Assembly: GCF_021653995.1 (NCBI RefSeq)
Contig: NZ_JAJJOZ010000001.1
Coordinates: forward strand, 434,001-498,000
Source of the DNA: Allopusillimonas lactea
GTDB lineage: Bacteria > Pseudomonadota > Gammaproteobacteria > Burkholderiales > Burkholderiaceae_B
Length of the DNA stretch: 64,000 bases
Direction: 5' to 3'
Positions 8,942-17,416 of this stretch are shown here, in pieces (position 1 is the first letter of the stretch; the number at the start of each line of letters is the position of its first letter). The notes under the pieces are model-generated. The model worked only from the letters and a program-made list of their open reading frames with translations. It was not told the origin of the DNA and ran no database searches. Both the position numbers and the translations under genes were made by a program.

Positions 8942-10342
8942 ATGGCGGACTTTCGCATAGAAACCGATTCGATGGGCGAGATCAATGTGCCCGCCGAGCA
9001 CTACTGGGGTGCGCAAACCCAGCGCTCCATCCAGAATTTCCCAATCGGCGTGAGCCGATTCAGATGGCAATCGCCCATCATTTCGGCGCTGGGCACCCTG
9101 AAGCGGGCCGCAGCCCAGGCTAATGCGGAGCTGGGCCAACTGCCACAGGACATCGCCGACCTGATCGTGCGCGCCGCCGACGAAGTCATTGAAGGCAAGC
9201 TGGATGGCGAATTTCCACTCGTGGTGTTCCAGACCGGCTCGGGCACGCAGTCGAACATGAATGCCAACGAGGTGATCTCCAACCGCGCCATTGAACTGGC
9301 TGGCGGCGCACGCGGCAGTAAAATGCCTGTACACCCCAACGACCACGTCAACTGCGGCCAATCCTCCAACGACACCTTCCCCACCGCCATGCACATTGCC
9401 GTGGCGCGCCAGCTCGAAGCCCGCCTTTTTCCGGCCGTGGGCAAGCTGCGCAACACGCTTGACGACAAAGCGAGAGCTTATACCGACATCGTCAAGACCG
9501 GCCGCACGCACTTGCAGGATGCCACGCCGATCACTCTGGGCCAGGAAATCAGCGCCTGGGTCGCGCAGGTCGATTTCGCCCTGGATGCCGTGCAGGCAGC
9601 CCTGCCGGGCATCTACGACCTTGCCATTGGCGGTACAGCGGTGGGCACCGGCCTGAACGCCCATCCGGCCTTTGGCGAAACCGCGGCGCGGCATATCGCC
9701 GAGATCACTGGTTTGCCATTCCGCTCGGCGGAAAACAAATTCTTTGCGCTGTCGGCCCACGATGCCTTGGTCAACCTGTCGGCCGCCCTGCGCACGCTGG
9801 CCGGCGCCCTGATGAAGATGGCCAACGATGTACGCTGGCTGGCCAGTGGCCCGCGTTGCGGCATCGGCGAGCTGGTTATCCCAGAGAACGAGCCGGGCTC
9901 GTCCATCATGCCGGGCAAAGTCAACCCCACGCAGTGCGAGGCCATGACCATGGTGTGCGCACAAGTATTCGGCAATGACGCCACGGTCGCCTTTGCCGGC
10001 TCGCAGGGCAATTTCCAGCTCAACGTTTACAAGCCAGTCATGGTGCACAACGTGCTCGAAAGCATCGAACTCATCAGTGATGCCTGCCTCGCCTTCGACG
10101 AGCATTGCGCCACCGGCATCGAGCCCAACCGCGAGGTGATCCAGGCTAATCTTGACAAGAACCTGATGCTGGTCACCGCGTTGAACCGCCATATCGGCTA
10201 CGACAAGGCGGCGGCCATTGCCAAGAAGGCACACAAAGAAAAAAGCACGCTCAGAGCGGCCGCGCTTGCACTGGGCTATGTTTCCGAAGCCAACTACGAT
10301 GACTGGATACGTCCGATCGACATGACGCATCCGAGCGCATAG
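8942..10342 (+). CDS. fumC: Fumarate hydratase, class II
   Basis: 466-aa oxygen-stable, iron-free fumarase of the aspartase/fumarase superfamily, interconverting fumarate and L-malate in the TCA cycle. 'GSGTQSNMNANEVI' and 'KTGRTHLQDATPITLGQE' are two of the three conserved substrate-binding regions. The family signature with the catalytic serine loop is 'GSSIMPGKVNPTQCEA' near residue 320. The ATG at 8942 follows AGGAGAACACGATT and gives the usual length of about 465 aa; the frame is open upstream but runs through epd. A weak GC hairpin at 10361-10382 follows the gene. Confidence 0.96.
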   Translation: MADFRIETDSMGEINVPAEHYWGAQTQRSIQNFPIGVSRFRWQSPIISALGTLKRAAAQANAELGQLPQDIADLIVRAADEVIEGKLDGEFPLVVFQTGSGTQSNMNANEVISNRAIELAGGARGSKMPVHPNDHVNCGQSSNDTFPTAMHIAVARQLEARLFPAVGKLRNTLDDKARAYTDIVKTGRTHLQDATPITLGQEISAWVAQVDFALDAVQAALPGIYDLAIGGTAVGTGLNAHPAFGETAARHIAEITGLPFRSAENKFFALSAHDALVNLSAALRTLAGALMKMANDVRWLASGPRCGIGELVIPENEPGSSIMPGKVNPTQCEAMTMVCAQVFGNDATVAFAGSQGNFQLNVYKPVMVHNVLESIELISDACLAFDEHCATGIEPNREVIQANLDKNLMLVTALNRHIGYDKAAAIAKKAHKEKSTLRAAALALGYVSEANYDDWIRPIDMTHPSA

Positions 10343-10402
10343 TCGGCATCGACGTTTCCGCGCGGGGTTGCGGCGCCCCGCGTGGGCTGCAAGGAGCCTG
10401 TA

Positions 10403-10765
10403 ATGACTGAGCACGTGAAGATCAAGCGCGCTTATGATCCCGCCGCGTCTGGCGACGGCTACCGTGTGTTTGTGGATCGTCTCTGGCCGCGCGGCATCGC
10501 CCGTGAAGACCTCAAATATGATGCCTGGGTCAAGGATCTCGCGCCCAGCCCCGAGCTGCGCAAGTGGTTCGGGCACAAGGTCGAGAACTGGGCGCACTTT
10601 CGCGAAAGTTACGAGAATGAACTGCGCGACCCGGCGCAGGTGGATCGCATGCGTGAGGTGATCAAAGACGCTGGAAAGCGGCACATCACCCTGGTTTATG
10701 CCGCCAAGGATACCGATCACAACCATGCGCTCATACTCGCGCGGGAAATGAACCGTCTATACTGA
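10403..10765 (+). CDS. DUF488 family protein
   Basis: 120-aa cytoplasmic protein with the DUF488 hallmarks 'VFVDRLWPRGI' near the N-terminus, 'LAPSPELRKWFGH', and 'ITLVYAAKDTDHNHALILAREM' at the C-terminus. The family (YeaO-like) has no agreed biochemical function. The start at 10403 is set by AAGGAG at 10391-10396. It sits alone between fumC and the nfeD/slipin pair, on the same strand. Confidence 0.88.
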   Translation: MTEHVKIKRAYDPAASGDGYRVFVDRLWPRGIAREDLKYDAWVKDLAPSPELRKWFGHKVENWAHFRESYENELRDPAQVDRMREVIKDAGKRHITLVYAAKDTDHNHALILAREMNRLY

Positions 10766-10829
10766 AGGCTGAAGGCAGGCCTGGACATCGCTGCTCTGGC
10801 CGGCCCGGAAGGCACTTTCGGAGGCTGCC

Positions 10830-12296
10830 ATGCGCAATGTGCGACTGTTGTGGTGCTTTGCCTGCCTGCTGATGGGGATGCTGATGGCAGGCGCAAGCCT
10901 GTTCATGATGCCGGTCCCGGCGGCACAGGCCGGAGTCGCCACAGCACAGGCTGTGGCGTCAAAGGCAGCGCAGCGCGAGTTGGTGCGCGTGCTGTCGCTC
11001 AGCGACATCATCACCCCGGCCAGCGCCGATTTCGTTGTACGCGGGCTGGATGACGCGGCCAAAGCCGGCGCCGCGCTGGTCGTCTTGCAGCTTGATACCC
11101 CCGGCGGCCTGGATACGTCCATGCGCAGCATCGTGCGCGCCATCCTGGCTTCGCCCGTACCCGTCGCCACCTTTGTGGGGCCCGGCGGCGCGCGCGCAGC
11201 CAGTGCGGGCGTGTTCATCCTGTATGCCAGCCATATTGCGGCGATGGCGCCCGCCAGTAACCTGGGCGCGGCGTCACCCGTATCCATTGGCTTCCCGCAG
11301 CCTGAAAATAGCCGCGACAAGGCTGCCGACGGTGGCAAGGGAGATAAGGGCGACAGCGGTACAACGGCCCCTGCCGGCAGCGAGGCCGATACCATGACGC
11401 GAAAAGTCACCAACGACGCTGCCGCCTATCTACGCAGTCTTGCGCAACTGCGCCATCGCAATGCGGAATTCGCGGAGCGTGCCGTGCGGGAGGCGACCAG
11501 CCTGTCTTCGCGCGAAGCGCTGGACGACAACGTCATAGACTTCATCGCCAACGATGTTCCCGACCTGCTCGCTATGCTGAACGGGCGCAGCATTACGCTT
11601 GACCATGGCAGGCAGGTGACACTACGGCTGGAAAATGCCGAAGTCCAAGTGATGGAGCCTGACTGGCGCACGCGTATTCTGGCGCTCATCGCCAACCCGC
11701 AGATCGCGCTGGTGTTGATGATGATCGGCATCTATGGCCTGTTCTTCGAGCTCATGAACCCCGGTGCGGTGCTGCCGGGCGTTGCGGGCCTGATCAGCCT
11801 GTTGCTCGCGCTGTATGCCTTTCAATTGCTGCCGGTCAACTGGGCAGGGCTGGGCTTGTTGTTTGCGGGCATCATTATGATGGTTGCGGAGGTTTTCCTG
11901 CCCAGTTTTGGCGCACTCGGCGTGGGCGGCATCATCGCGTTCGTGATCGGGGGCTTGATGCTGACCGACACGGGTATTCCCGGTTTCGATCTGTCCGTGC
12001 CATTTCTCGCGGGTATGGCGGTTGCTGGCGCAGGGCTAATCATCCTGACCGGCTTGCTCGCGGCGCGTGCCGCGCGCAGCACGGTGATGACCGGGCAGGA
12101 AGCGATGACAGGGCAGGAAGGGCGGGTGAGCGCCGTTACGGGCGACATGATTTATGCCGACATCGCCGGCGAGCGCTGGCGCGTGCGCGCCACTGAACCA
12201 CTAACGCCGGGAGACAGGGTGATCGTGAGGCGGGTGGAAGGCTTGACGCTGCAGGTGGATCGGCTTGCAGGACGGCCGGGCATCGGGCCGCCCTAG
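10830..12296 (+). CDS. nfeD: NfeD-family membrane serine protease (ClpP-like plus OB-fold)
   Basis: 488-aa long-form NfeD. An N-terminal signal/anchor helix (about residues 5-35) is followed by a periplasmic ClpP-class domain. 'QLDTPGGLDTSMRSI' and 'ARAASAGVFILYASHIAAMAP' contain the nucleophilic-serine region. Four or five membrane helices follow (about 285-410), then a C-terminal soluble OB-fold (about 425-480). A low-complexity Ser/Gly/Asp/Lys linker lies at about 155-185. Long NfeD proteins cleave SPFH proteins in the best-studied cases, and the slipin gene is 57 bp downstream, so the two probably form a membrane quality-control unit. Confidence 0.9.
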   Translation: MRNVRLLWCFACLLMGMLMAGASLFMMPVPAAQAGVATAQAVASKAAQRELVRVLSLSDIITPASADFVVRGLDDAAKAGAALVVLQLDTPGGLDTSMRSIVRAILASPVPVATFVGPGGARAASAGVFILYASHIAAMAPASNLGAASPVSIGFPQPENSRDKAADGGKGDKGDSGTTAPAGSEADTMTRKVTNDAAAYLRSLAQLRHRNAEFAERAVREATSLSSREALDDNVIDFIANDVPDLLAMLNGRSITLDHGRQVTLRLENAEVQVMEPDWRTRILALIANPQIALVLMMIGIYGLFFELMNPGAVLPGVAGLISLLLALYAFQLLPVNWAGLGLLFAGIIMMVAEVFLPSFGALGVGGIIAFVIGGLMLTDTGIPGFDLSVPFLAGMAVAGAGLIILTGLLAARAARSTVMTGQEAMTGQEGRVSAVTGDMIYADIAGERWRVRATEPLTPGDRVIVRRVEGLTLQVDRLAGRPGIGPP

Positions 12297-12353
12297 GCTG
12301 ACACGCGCCCGTCGAGCCATTGCCTGCGTTTTTTTCACTGCCATGGAGGCACC

Positions 12354-13118
12354 ATGTTCATCTATAGCGTCAATATCGGCCTCACAGCCGTCATTATTGT
12401 GCTGGCGCTGGTCGTCATCAACGCCATCAAGATTCTGCGTGAATACCAGCGCGGCGTGGTGTTCACCCTGGGGCGCTTCACCAGTGTCAAGGGCCCAGGG
12501 CTGGTATTTGTCATCCCAGTCATCCAACAAATGGTGCGTGTCGATCTGCGTGTGGTCACCATGGACGTGCCCAGCCAGGATGTGATCTCGCGCGATAACG
12601 TGTCGGTGAAAGTGAACGCGGTGCTGTACTTTCGCGTGGTGGCGCCCGACAAAGCCATCATCCAAGTTGAACGCTACCTGGATGCCACCAGCCAGCTGGC
12701 GCAGACTACGCTTCGCGCGGTACTGGGCAAGCATGAGCTGGATGAAATGTTGTCCGAACGCGAGAAGCTCAACCTGGACATCCAGCAGATACTCGACGCA
12801 CAGACCGACGTCTGGGGCATCAAGGTCACCAACGTCGAGATCAAGCATATCGACCTGAATGAGAGCATGGTAAGGGCGATTGCGCGGCAGGCTGAGGCCG
12901 AACGAGAACGGCGCGCCAAGGTCATCCACGCCGATGGTGAAAAGCAGGCAGCGCAGGCCTTGATGGAGGCGGCCGAAATCCTGGCCACGCAGCCCTCGGC
13001 GCTGCAACTGCGCTATCTGCAAACGCTGACGCAAGTGGCCGGCGACAAGACCTCCACACTGGTGTTTCCGATCCCGGTTGATCTCTTGAACACGTTGATG
13101 GAACGACCGCCCAAGTAG
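12354..13118 (+). CDS. Slipin, stomatin/prohibitin (SPFH) family membrane protein
   Basis: 254-aa protein with one N-terminal membrane helix (about residues 4-26), followed by 'REYQRGVVFTLGRF', the start of the SPFH/band-7 domain. 'MDVPSQDVISRDNVSVKVNAVLYF' and 'LRAVLGKHELDEMLSEREKLN' are typical stomatin blocks. The C-terminal helix rich in Ala, Glu and Arg (about 180-225) is the oligomerisation coiled coil. SPFH proteins form ring-like microdomain scaffolds in the inner membrane and are regular neighbours and substrates of NfeD. The ATG at 12354 is preceded by GGAGG. Confidence 0.93.
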   Translation: MFIYSVNIGLTAVIIVLALVVINAIKILREYQRGVVFTLGRFTSVKGPGLVFVIPVIQQMVRVDLRVVTMDVPSQDVISRDNVSVKVNAVLYFRVVAPDKAIIQVERYLDATSQLAQTTLRAVLGKHELDEMLSEREKLNLDIQQILDAQTDVWGIKVTNVEIKHIDLNESMVRAIARQAEAERERRAKVIHADGEKQAAQALMEAAEILATQPSALQLRYLQTLTQVAGDKTSTLVFPIPVDLLNTLMERPPK

Positions 13119-13155
13119 AATTGGTCGGTTGATGACGATACACAGGAGAACGTGA

Positions 13156-14181
13156 ATGCAATTAGGTATGGTCGGGCTGGGCCGCATGGGCAGCAACATG
13201 GTGCAGCGCTTGCTGGGCAAGGGCCATGCATGTGTGGTGTACGACCCCAACCTCGAAGCCGGCCGTACGTTGGCCGGGCAGGGGGCCGTGGCGTGCGAGA
13301 CGCTGGCCGATCTGGTCGCCGCTCTCGAGGCGCCGCGCGCGGTATGGCTAATGGTGCCCGCCGCCATCGTGGACAATGTGTTGGATAATCTCATCCCCTT
13401 GCTGGCGCCCGGCGATATCGTGATCGACGGGGGCAACTCGTCATATCACGACGACATACGCCGCGCTGCAGCGCTGGGCGCCAAGGGCTTGCGCTATATG
13501 GACGTGGGCACCAGCGGCGGCGTATTCGGGCGTGATCGCGGCTATTGCCTGATGGTGGGTGGCGAGCGCGCCGCATTTGAACACCTGGAGCCTGTATTTG
13601 CCGCGCTGGCGCCCGGCGTCCAGGCGGCCACACTTACGCCTGGCCGCCCGGAAGGCGGCACCGCGCATCAGGGTTACCTGCATTGCGGTGCACATGGTGC
13701 GGGCCATTTCGTGAAGATGATCCATAACGGGATCGAGTACGGCATCATGGCCGCCTATGCCGAGGGCTTGAACATTTTGCATCGTGCCAATATAGGCAAG
13801 CACGAGCGTGAGGCCGATGCCGAAACCACACCCCTGCGCAATCCCGAACACTATCAATACGACTTCGATCTGCCCGAGATCACCGAGCTTTGGCGGCGAG
13901 GCAGCGTGATTGGATCATGGCTGCTGGACCTGACCGCGCAAGCGATGCAGGGCGATGCGCAACTGGCGAACTACAGCGGCCATGTATCTGATTCGGGAGA
14001 AGGGCGGTGGGCGCTGGCTGCAGCTATCGATGAAGGCATCCCCGCGCCGGTGCTCAGCGCCGCGCTGTTTTCGCGTTTCGAGTCGCGCGGCAATGGCGAT
14101 TATGCCAATCGCGTACTGTCCGCCATGCGGCATCAGTTTGGCGGGCATGCAGAGAAAAAACCGGGAGGCAGGCACGAATGA
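13156..14181 (+). CDS. gnd: 6-phosphogluconate dehydrogenase, short decarboxylating type
   Basis: 341-aa enzyme of the short (about 300-340 aa) Gnd subfamily, often NAD-preferring. It starts MQLGMVGLGRMGSNM (Rossmann). 'DGGNSSYHDDIRRAA' and 'GTSGGVFGRDRGYCLMVGG' bind 6-phosphogluconate, and 'HCGAHGAGHFVKMIHNGIEYG' holds the catalytic Lys and His-Asn. The product is ribulose 5-phosphate plus CO2. The stop overlaps the zwf ATG (ATGA), so the two oxidative pentose-phosphate dehydrogenases are translationally coupled. No 6-phosphogluconolactonase gene lies beside them in this window. Confidence 0.93.
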   Translation: MQLGMVGLGRMGSNMVQRLLGKGHACVVYDPNLEAGRTLAGQGAVACETLADLVAALEAPRAVWLMVPAAIVDNVLDNLIPLLAPGDIVIDGGNSSYHDDIRRAAALGAKGLRYMDVGTSGGVFGRDRGYCLMVGGERAAFEHLEPVFAALAPGVQAATLTPGRPEGGTAHQGYLHCGAHGAGHFVKMIHNGIEYGIMAAYAEGLNILHRANIGKHEREADAETTPLRNPEHYQYDFDLPEITELWRRGSVIGSWLLDLTAQAMQGDAQLANYSGHVSDSGEGRWALAAAIDEGIPAPVLSAALFSRFESRGNGDYANRVLSAMRHQFGGHAEKKPGGRHE

Positions 14182-15626
14182 CGGCTCACGCCACTGTCAC
14201 CACAGCTCGCGGCGACATCGCTGCAGCGGATGCCTTGGTGCTGTTCGGCATCACGGGTGACTTGGCATACAAAAAAATCTTTCCCGCGCTGTATATTCTG
14301 GCCGAGCAGGGAAGGCTGCGGGTTCCTATCGTAGGGGTGGCGGGTTCGCGTCTCACGCCGGCGCAACTGCGCCAGCGCATACGGCGCAGTGTGCGCGAGG
14401 CATGGCCACGGCCCGACAAGGCAGCGCTGGCGCACCTGCTTGCCAGCGTCAGCTACGTGAGCGGAGACTATCGTGACATTGCTGTGTTCCACGCCTTGGC
14501 GCAGGCGTTGGGCCAGGCACGCCGTCCCGCGCATTATTTGGCGATTCCGCCCTCCTTGTTTCCCACGGTGATAAAGGCATTGGCAACCACGGGCCTGGCC
14601 GACGGCGGGCGTGTCATTGTTGAAAAACCTTTCGGGCGTGATCTCGCATCGGCGCGGTCTCTGAACGATTTGGCCAGTTCGGTGTTCCCAAAAAACGCGA
14701 TATTCCGCATTGATCACTTCCTGGGCAAGGAGGCGATCATGAATATCCTGTACTTCCGTTTTGCCAATTCATTTCTGGAGCCGATCTGGAACCGCGATCA
14801 AATCGAAAGCGTACAGATCACGCTGGCAGAAGACTTTGGCGTGGGCAGCCGGGGCGCATTTTACGAGAGCGCAGGCTGTCTGCGCGATGTAGTGCAGAAC
14901 CACTTGTTCCAGATCATGGCCTTGCTGGCCATGGAGCCGCCCGCCTCGCGAGACTACGCCGCGGTGCACGCTGAGAAGGCCAAGGTGCTCAAGGCGCTGC
15001 GGCCTGTGCGGCGCGAAGATCTCGTGCGCGGGCAGTATCGGGGCTATCGTCGCGAACCGCATGTGGATCGGCGTTCGGACGTCGAAACGTATTGCGCGCT
15101 GCGGCTGCATATAGATTCATGGCGGTGGGCTGGCGTGCCGTGGTTCCTGCGCTCGGGCAAATGCCTGGCTGCCAGTGCGGCGGAAGTCGTGGTGCGCTTC
15201 AAACCGCCGCCTCAACCACTGTTCGAAGATGCGGCCGCACATGCGGACGCACCCAATTACATCCGCCTGCGTCTTTCGCCGGGTTCGGCCGTGGCGCTGG
15301 CCGCACGCGTTAAACGGCCTGGCAAAGAATTCATCGGTGAGCAGCATGAGTTATATCTGCTGGACACGGACACGAAGGAAGATCCGCCGTATGCGCGGCT
15401 GTTGAGTGACGCGCTGGCCGGAGAGCGGGCGTTGTTCACCAGCGAAAGCGCGATCGAGGCGGCGTGGACGGCGCTTGCGCCGGTGCTTGAGGATCACGAC
15501 GCCGCTCTGCCTTACACGAAAGGAAGCTGGGGGCCGCGACAGGCACAGGAACTGATGCGGGGATACGGCGGCTGGCACAATCCGCAGCCCGAGGAGTCGC
15601 CATGCAATGGCACGCGCGCGATTTGA
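14178..15626 (+). CDS. zwf: Glucose-6-phosphate 1-dehydrogenase
   Basis: 482-aa NADP-dependent enzyme that oxidises glucose 6-phosphate to 6-phosphogluconolactone. 'LFGITGDLAYKKIFPALY' is the coenzyme-binding GxxGDLA motif. 'FRIDHFLGKEAIMNI' is the active-site signature; the family consensus has Tyr where Phe appears in DHFLGK. 'NHLFQIMALLAMEPP' and 'FLRSGKCL' are further conserved blocks. Length is normal for bacteria. It overlaps gnd by 4 bp upstream and the sugar dehydrogenase by 25 bp downstream. Confidence 0.95.
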   Translation: MTAHATVTTARGDIAAADALVLFGITGDLAYKKIFPALYILAEQGRLRVPIVGVAGSRLTPAQLRQRIRRSVREAWPRPDKAALAHLLASVSYVSGDYRDIAVFHALAQALGQARRPAHYLAIPPSLFPTVIKALATTGLADGGRVIVEKPFGRDLASARSLNDLASSVFPKNAIFRIDHFLGKEAIMNILYFRFANSFLEPIWNRDQIESVQITLAEDFGVGSRGAFYESAGCLRDVVQNHLFQIMALLAMEPPASRDYAAVHAEKAKVLKALRPVRREDLVRGQYRGYRREPHVDRRSDVETYCALRLHIDSWRWAGVPWFLRSGKCLAASAAEVVVRFKPPPQPLFEDAAAHADAPNYIRLRLSPGSAVALAARVKRPGKEFIGEQHELYLLDTDTKEDPPYARLLSDALAGERALFTSESAIEAAWTALAPVLEDHDAALPYTKGSWGPRQAQELMRGYGGWHNPQPEESPCNGTRAI

Positions 15627-16768
15627 GGGCGCTGGGTATTGCCCTGTGCGGCCTGGCGGGCCTATGGCGGGCGGCGCCCGCCGCGGCTGTGCAGCACGAT
15701 GCCCCCGCAGTGCGTACACCGGGCGACGTCGTGGTCGAGGTCTTGGCCGAAGGGCTGACACACCCTTGGGGCATGGCCTTTCTGCCCGCCGATGCGGGCG
15801 TGCTAATTACCGAACGCCCGGGCACACTCAGGCTGTGGCGCGCAGAGCAGGGGCTTTCCGCCCCCTTGGCGGGCGTGCCCGGCGTATATGCGCATGGTCA
15901 GGGCGGTTTGCTGGATATCGCGCTAGCCCCCGATTTTGCGCAGAGCCGGCGTGTCTATCTCTCGTATGCCGAGCGTGGCGATCAGGGCAAAGCGGGAACT
16001 GCCGTGGGCTATGGCGTGCTGGCGCACGATCTGACACGGCTTGAAAACTTCAGGGTTATCTTTCGCCAGCAGCCCAAACTGTCCACAGGCGAGCATTTTG
16101 GTTCGCGCCTGGTTTTTGATCGCAACGGGCACCTGTTCGTTACATTGGGTGAAAACAATCAGCGTCCCACTGCGCAGCAGTTGGACAAGCTGCAGGGCAA
16201 GGTGGTGCGGATTCTCCCCGATGGCGGCATACCAGCCGACAATCCTTTCGTCGGTCGCTCGGATGCGCGACCCGAGATTTGGTCTTATGGCCACCGCAAC
16301 CCGCAGGGCGCGGCGCTCAATCCATGGACGGGCGTGCTGTGGGTGAACGAACACGGCGCCCGAGGCGGCGATGAGATCAATATCCCGCGCGCCAGCCGCA
16401 ATTACGGCTGGCCTATTGCCACGCATGGCGTTAACTATACGGGGTTTCCCATCCCTGAATCGAAAGGCGCGGTTGTGGCGGGCACCGAGCAGCCTGCCTA
16501 TTATTGGAAGGAGTCGCCGGCGATTTCGGGCATGGCCTTCTACGCCGCCGAGCGCTTCTCGCCTTGGCAGTATTCAGTATTTATTGGTGCGCTGAAAGAC
16601 CGTGCCTTGATTCGCCTGAGCCTGGACGGCAACGATATCAGCGGCGAGGAATGGCTGCTGGAATCACGCCGGCAGCGCATACGCGATGTGCGCGTCGGGC
16701 CTGACGGCTACGTGTACGTACTGACCGACGAGAGCGATGGCCAGTTGTTGAAGCTGGGCTTGAAGTAG
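15602..16768 (+). CDS. Periplasmic PQQ-dependent aldose sugar dehydrogenase (YliI/Asd family)
   Basis: 388-aa protein with a signal peptide (cleavage plausible after WRAAPAAA, about residue 29) and a six-bladed GDH-type beta-propeller. 'LTHPWGMAFLP', 'HGQGGLLDIALAPDF', 'HFGSRLVFDRNGHLFVT' and 'YGHRNPQGAALNPWTG...EHGARGGDEIN' are the PQQ- and Ca-binding blocks of the soluble glucose dehydrogenase family. These enzymes oxidise aldoses to lactones in the periplasm. The start at 15602 lies inside the 3' end of zwf and follows GAGGAG, so it belongs to the gnd-zwf operon. Confidence 0.9.
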   Translation: MQWHARDLRALGIALCGLAGLWRAAPAAAVQHDAPAVRTPGDVVVEVLAEGLTHPWGMAFLPADAGVLITERPGTLRLWRAEQGLSAPLAGVPGVYAHGQGGLLDIALAPDFAQSRRVYLSYAERGDQGKAGTAVGYGVLAHDLTRLENFRVIFRQQPKLSTGEHFGSRLVFDRNGHLFVTLGENNQRPTAQQLDKLQGKVVRILPDGGIPADNPFVGRSDARPEIWSYGHRNPQGAALNPWTGVLWVNEHGARGGDEINIPRASRNYGWPIATHGVNYTGFPIPESKGAVVAGTEQPAYYWKESPAISGMAFYAAERFSPWQYSVFIGALKDRALIRLSLDGNDISGEEWLLESRRQRIRDVRVGPDGYVYVLTDESDGQLLKLGLK

Positions 16769-16812
16769 GCAGGCTCGGCGCGCGGCGGAACGCGCGTGCT
16801 TGGCGCCTGCCT
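16767..16812. terminator. Nested GC hairpin between convergent sugar dehydrogenase and usp genes
   Basis: An outer inverted repeat AGGCAGGC (16767-16774) / GCCTGCCT (16805-16812) encloses an inner CGCGCG repeat (16779-16784 / 16791-16796). Its position between two convergent stop codons suits a shared terminator, although there is no T-tract. Confidence 0.4.
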
Positions 16813-16823
16813 GCATGGAAGCC

Positions 16824-17252
16824 TTATTTGACCAGCGTGACCGGCACGGCGGAGAGGCTGATTACCTTGGTGGCTATGGACCCGAGGATCAGGCCGCTGA
16901 CAGGGCCCAGGCCGCGCGTGCCCATGAAGATTTGGTCGCAGTTGTGTTTTTTGCCGTATTCGATCAGCGTGGGGGCAATGGGGCCGACCACGACTTCGTG
17001 GGTGAACTTGACACCGCTAGCCTCGAGAACGGGAATTGCCGGCGCGAGCGCGACACGGCCTTCGTCTTGATAAAAGGCATTAATGTCTTCAGCGGAGAAA
17101 AAACGGGTGACATTGCCGGAAATAATGGGGGCCTGGACGTTGACGGCGAATATGGCGCTGTCGCCGTTAAGCGTCTTGGCCAGGTTGATGGCCGCCTGGA
17201 GCGCGCGCACCGAACCTTCAGAGCCATCGATTGGTACCAGAATGTTTTTCAT
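16824..17252 (-). CDS. Universal stress protein UspA family
   Basis: 142-aa single-domain Usp. The start MKNILVPIDGSEGS is canonical. The C-terminal 'GTRGLGPVSGLILGS' matches the ATP-binding G-x2-G-x9-G-S motif, so this is probably the ATP-binding subtype. I placed the start at 17252 from homology; the frame opens further upstream but lacks a homologous extension. Two near-identical 16-bp direct repeats lie just upstream of the start (17268-17300). The neighbouring divergent gene encodes a GH15 enzyme. Confidence 0.92.
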   Translation of the reverse strand: MKNILVPIDGSEGSVRALQAAINLAKTLNGDSAIFAVNVQAPIISGNVTRFFSAEDINAFYQDEGRVALAPAIPVLEASGVKFTHEVVVGPIAPTLIEYGKKHNCDQIFMGTRGLGPVSGLILGSIATKVISLSAVPVTLVK

Positions 17253-17267
17253 GAGGCATCCCTGTTG

Positions 17268-17300
17268 TGAAACGAGTAGTTTTATGAAACGAATAGTTTT
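17268..17300. repeat. Tandem 16-bp direct repeat in the usp 5' region
   Basis: TGAAACGAGTAGTTTT (17268-17283) and TGAAACGAATAGTTTT (17285-17300) differ at one base and are spaced 17 bp start to start. They lie 15-48 bp upstream of the usp ATG, in the region where its promoter and leader should be. This is a plausible regulator-binding repeat. Confidence 0.6.
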
Positions 17301-17416
17301 GAAATTATCGCCCCGCTTGCGCATGCTATTTGTTGCGCACGGCTCGACTCGCTTATATTAGAAGATGTCAGCGCCCGGTGGGGCATGATTTATATCAAGT
17401 CAAAGAGTGGGGGACT

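Noticed and set aside
8768..10726. 652-codon open frame antisense to fumC and DUF488
   Set aside because: Spans two well-supported genes on the other strand and shows no domain.
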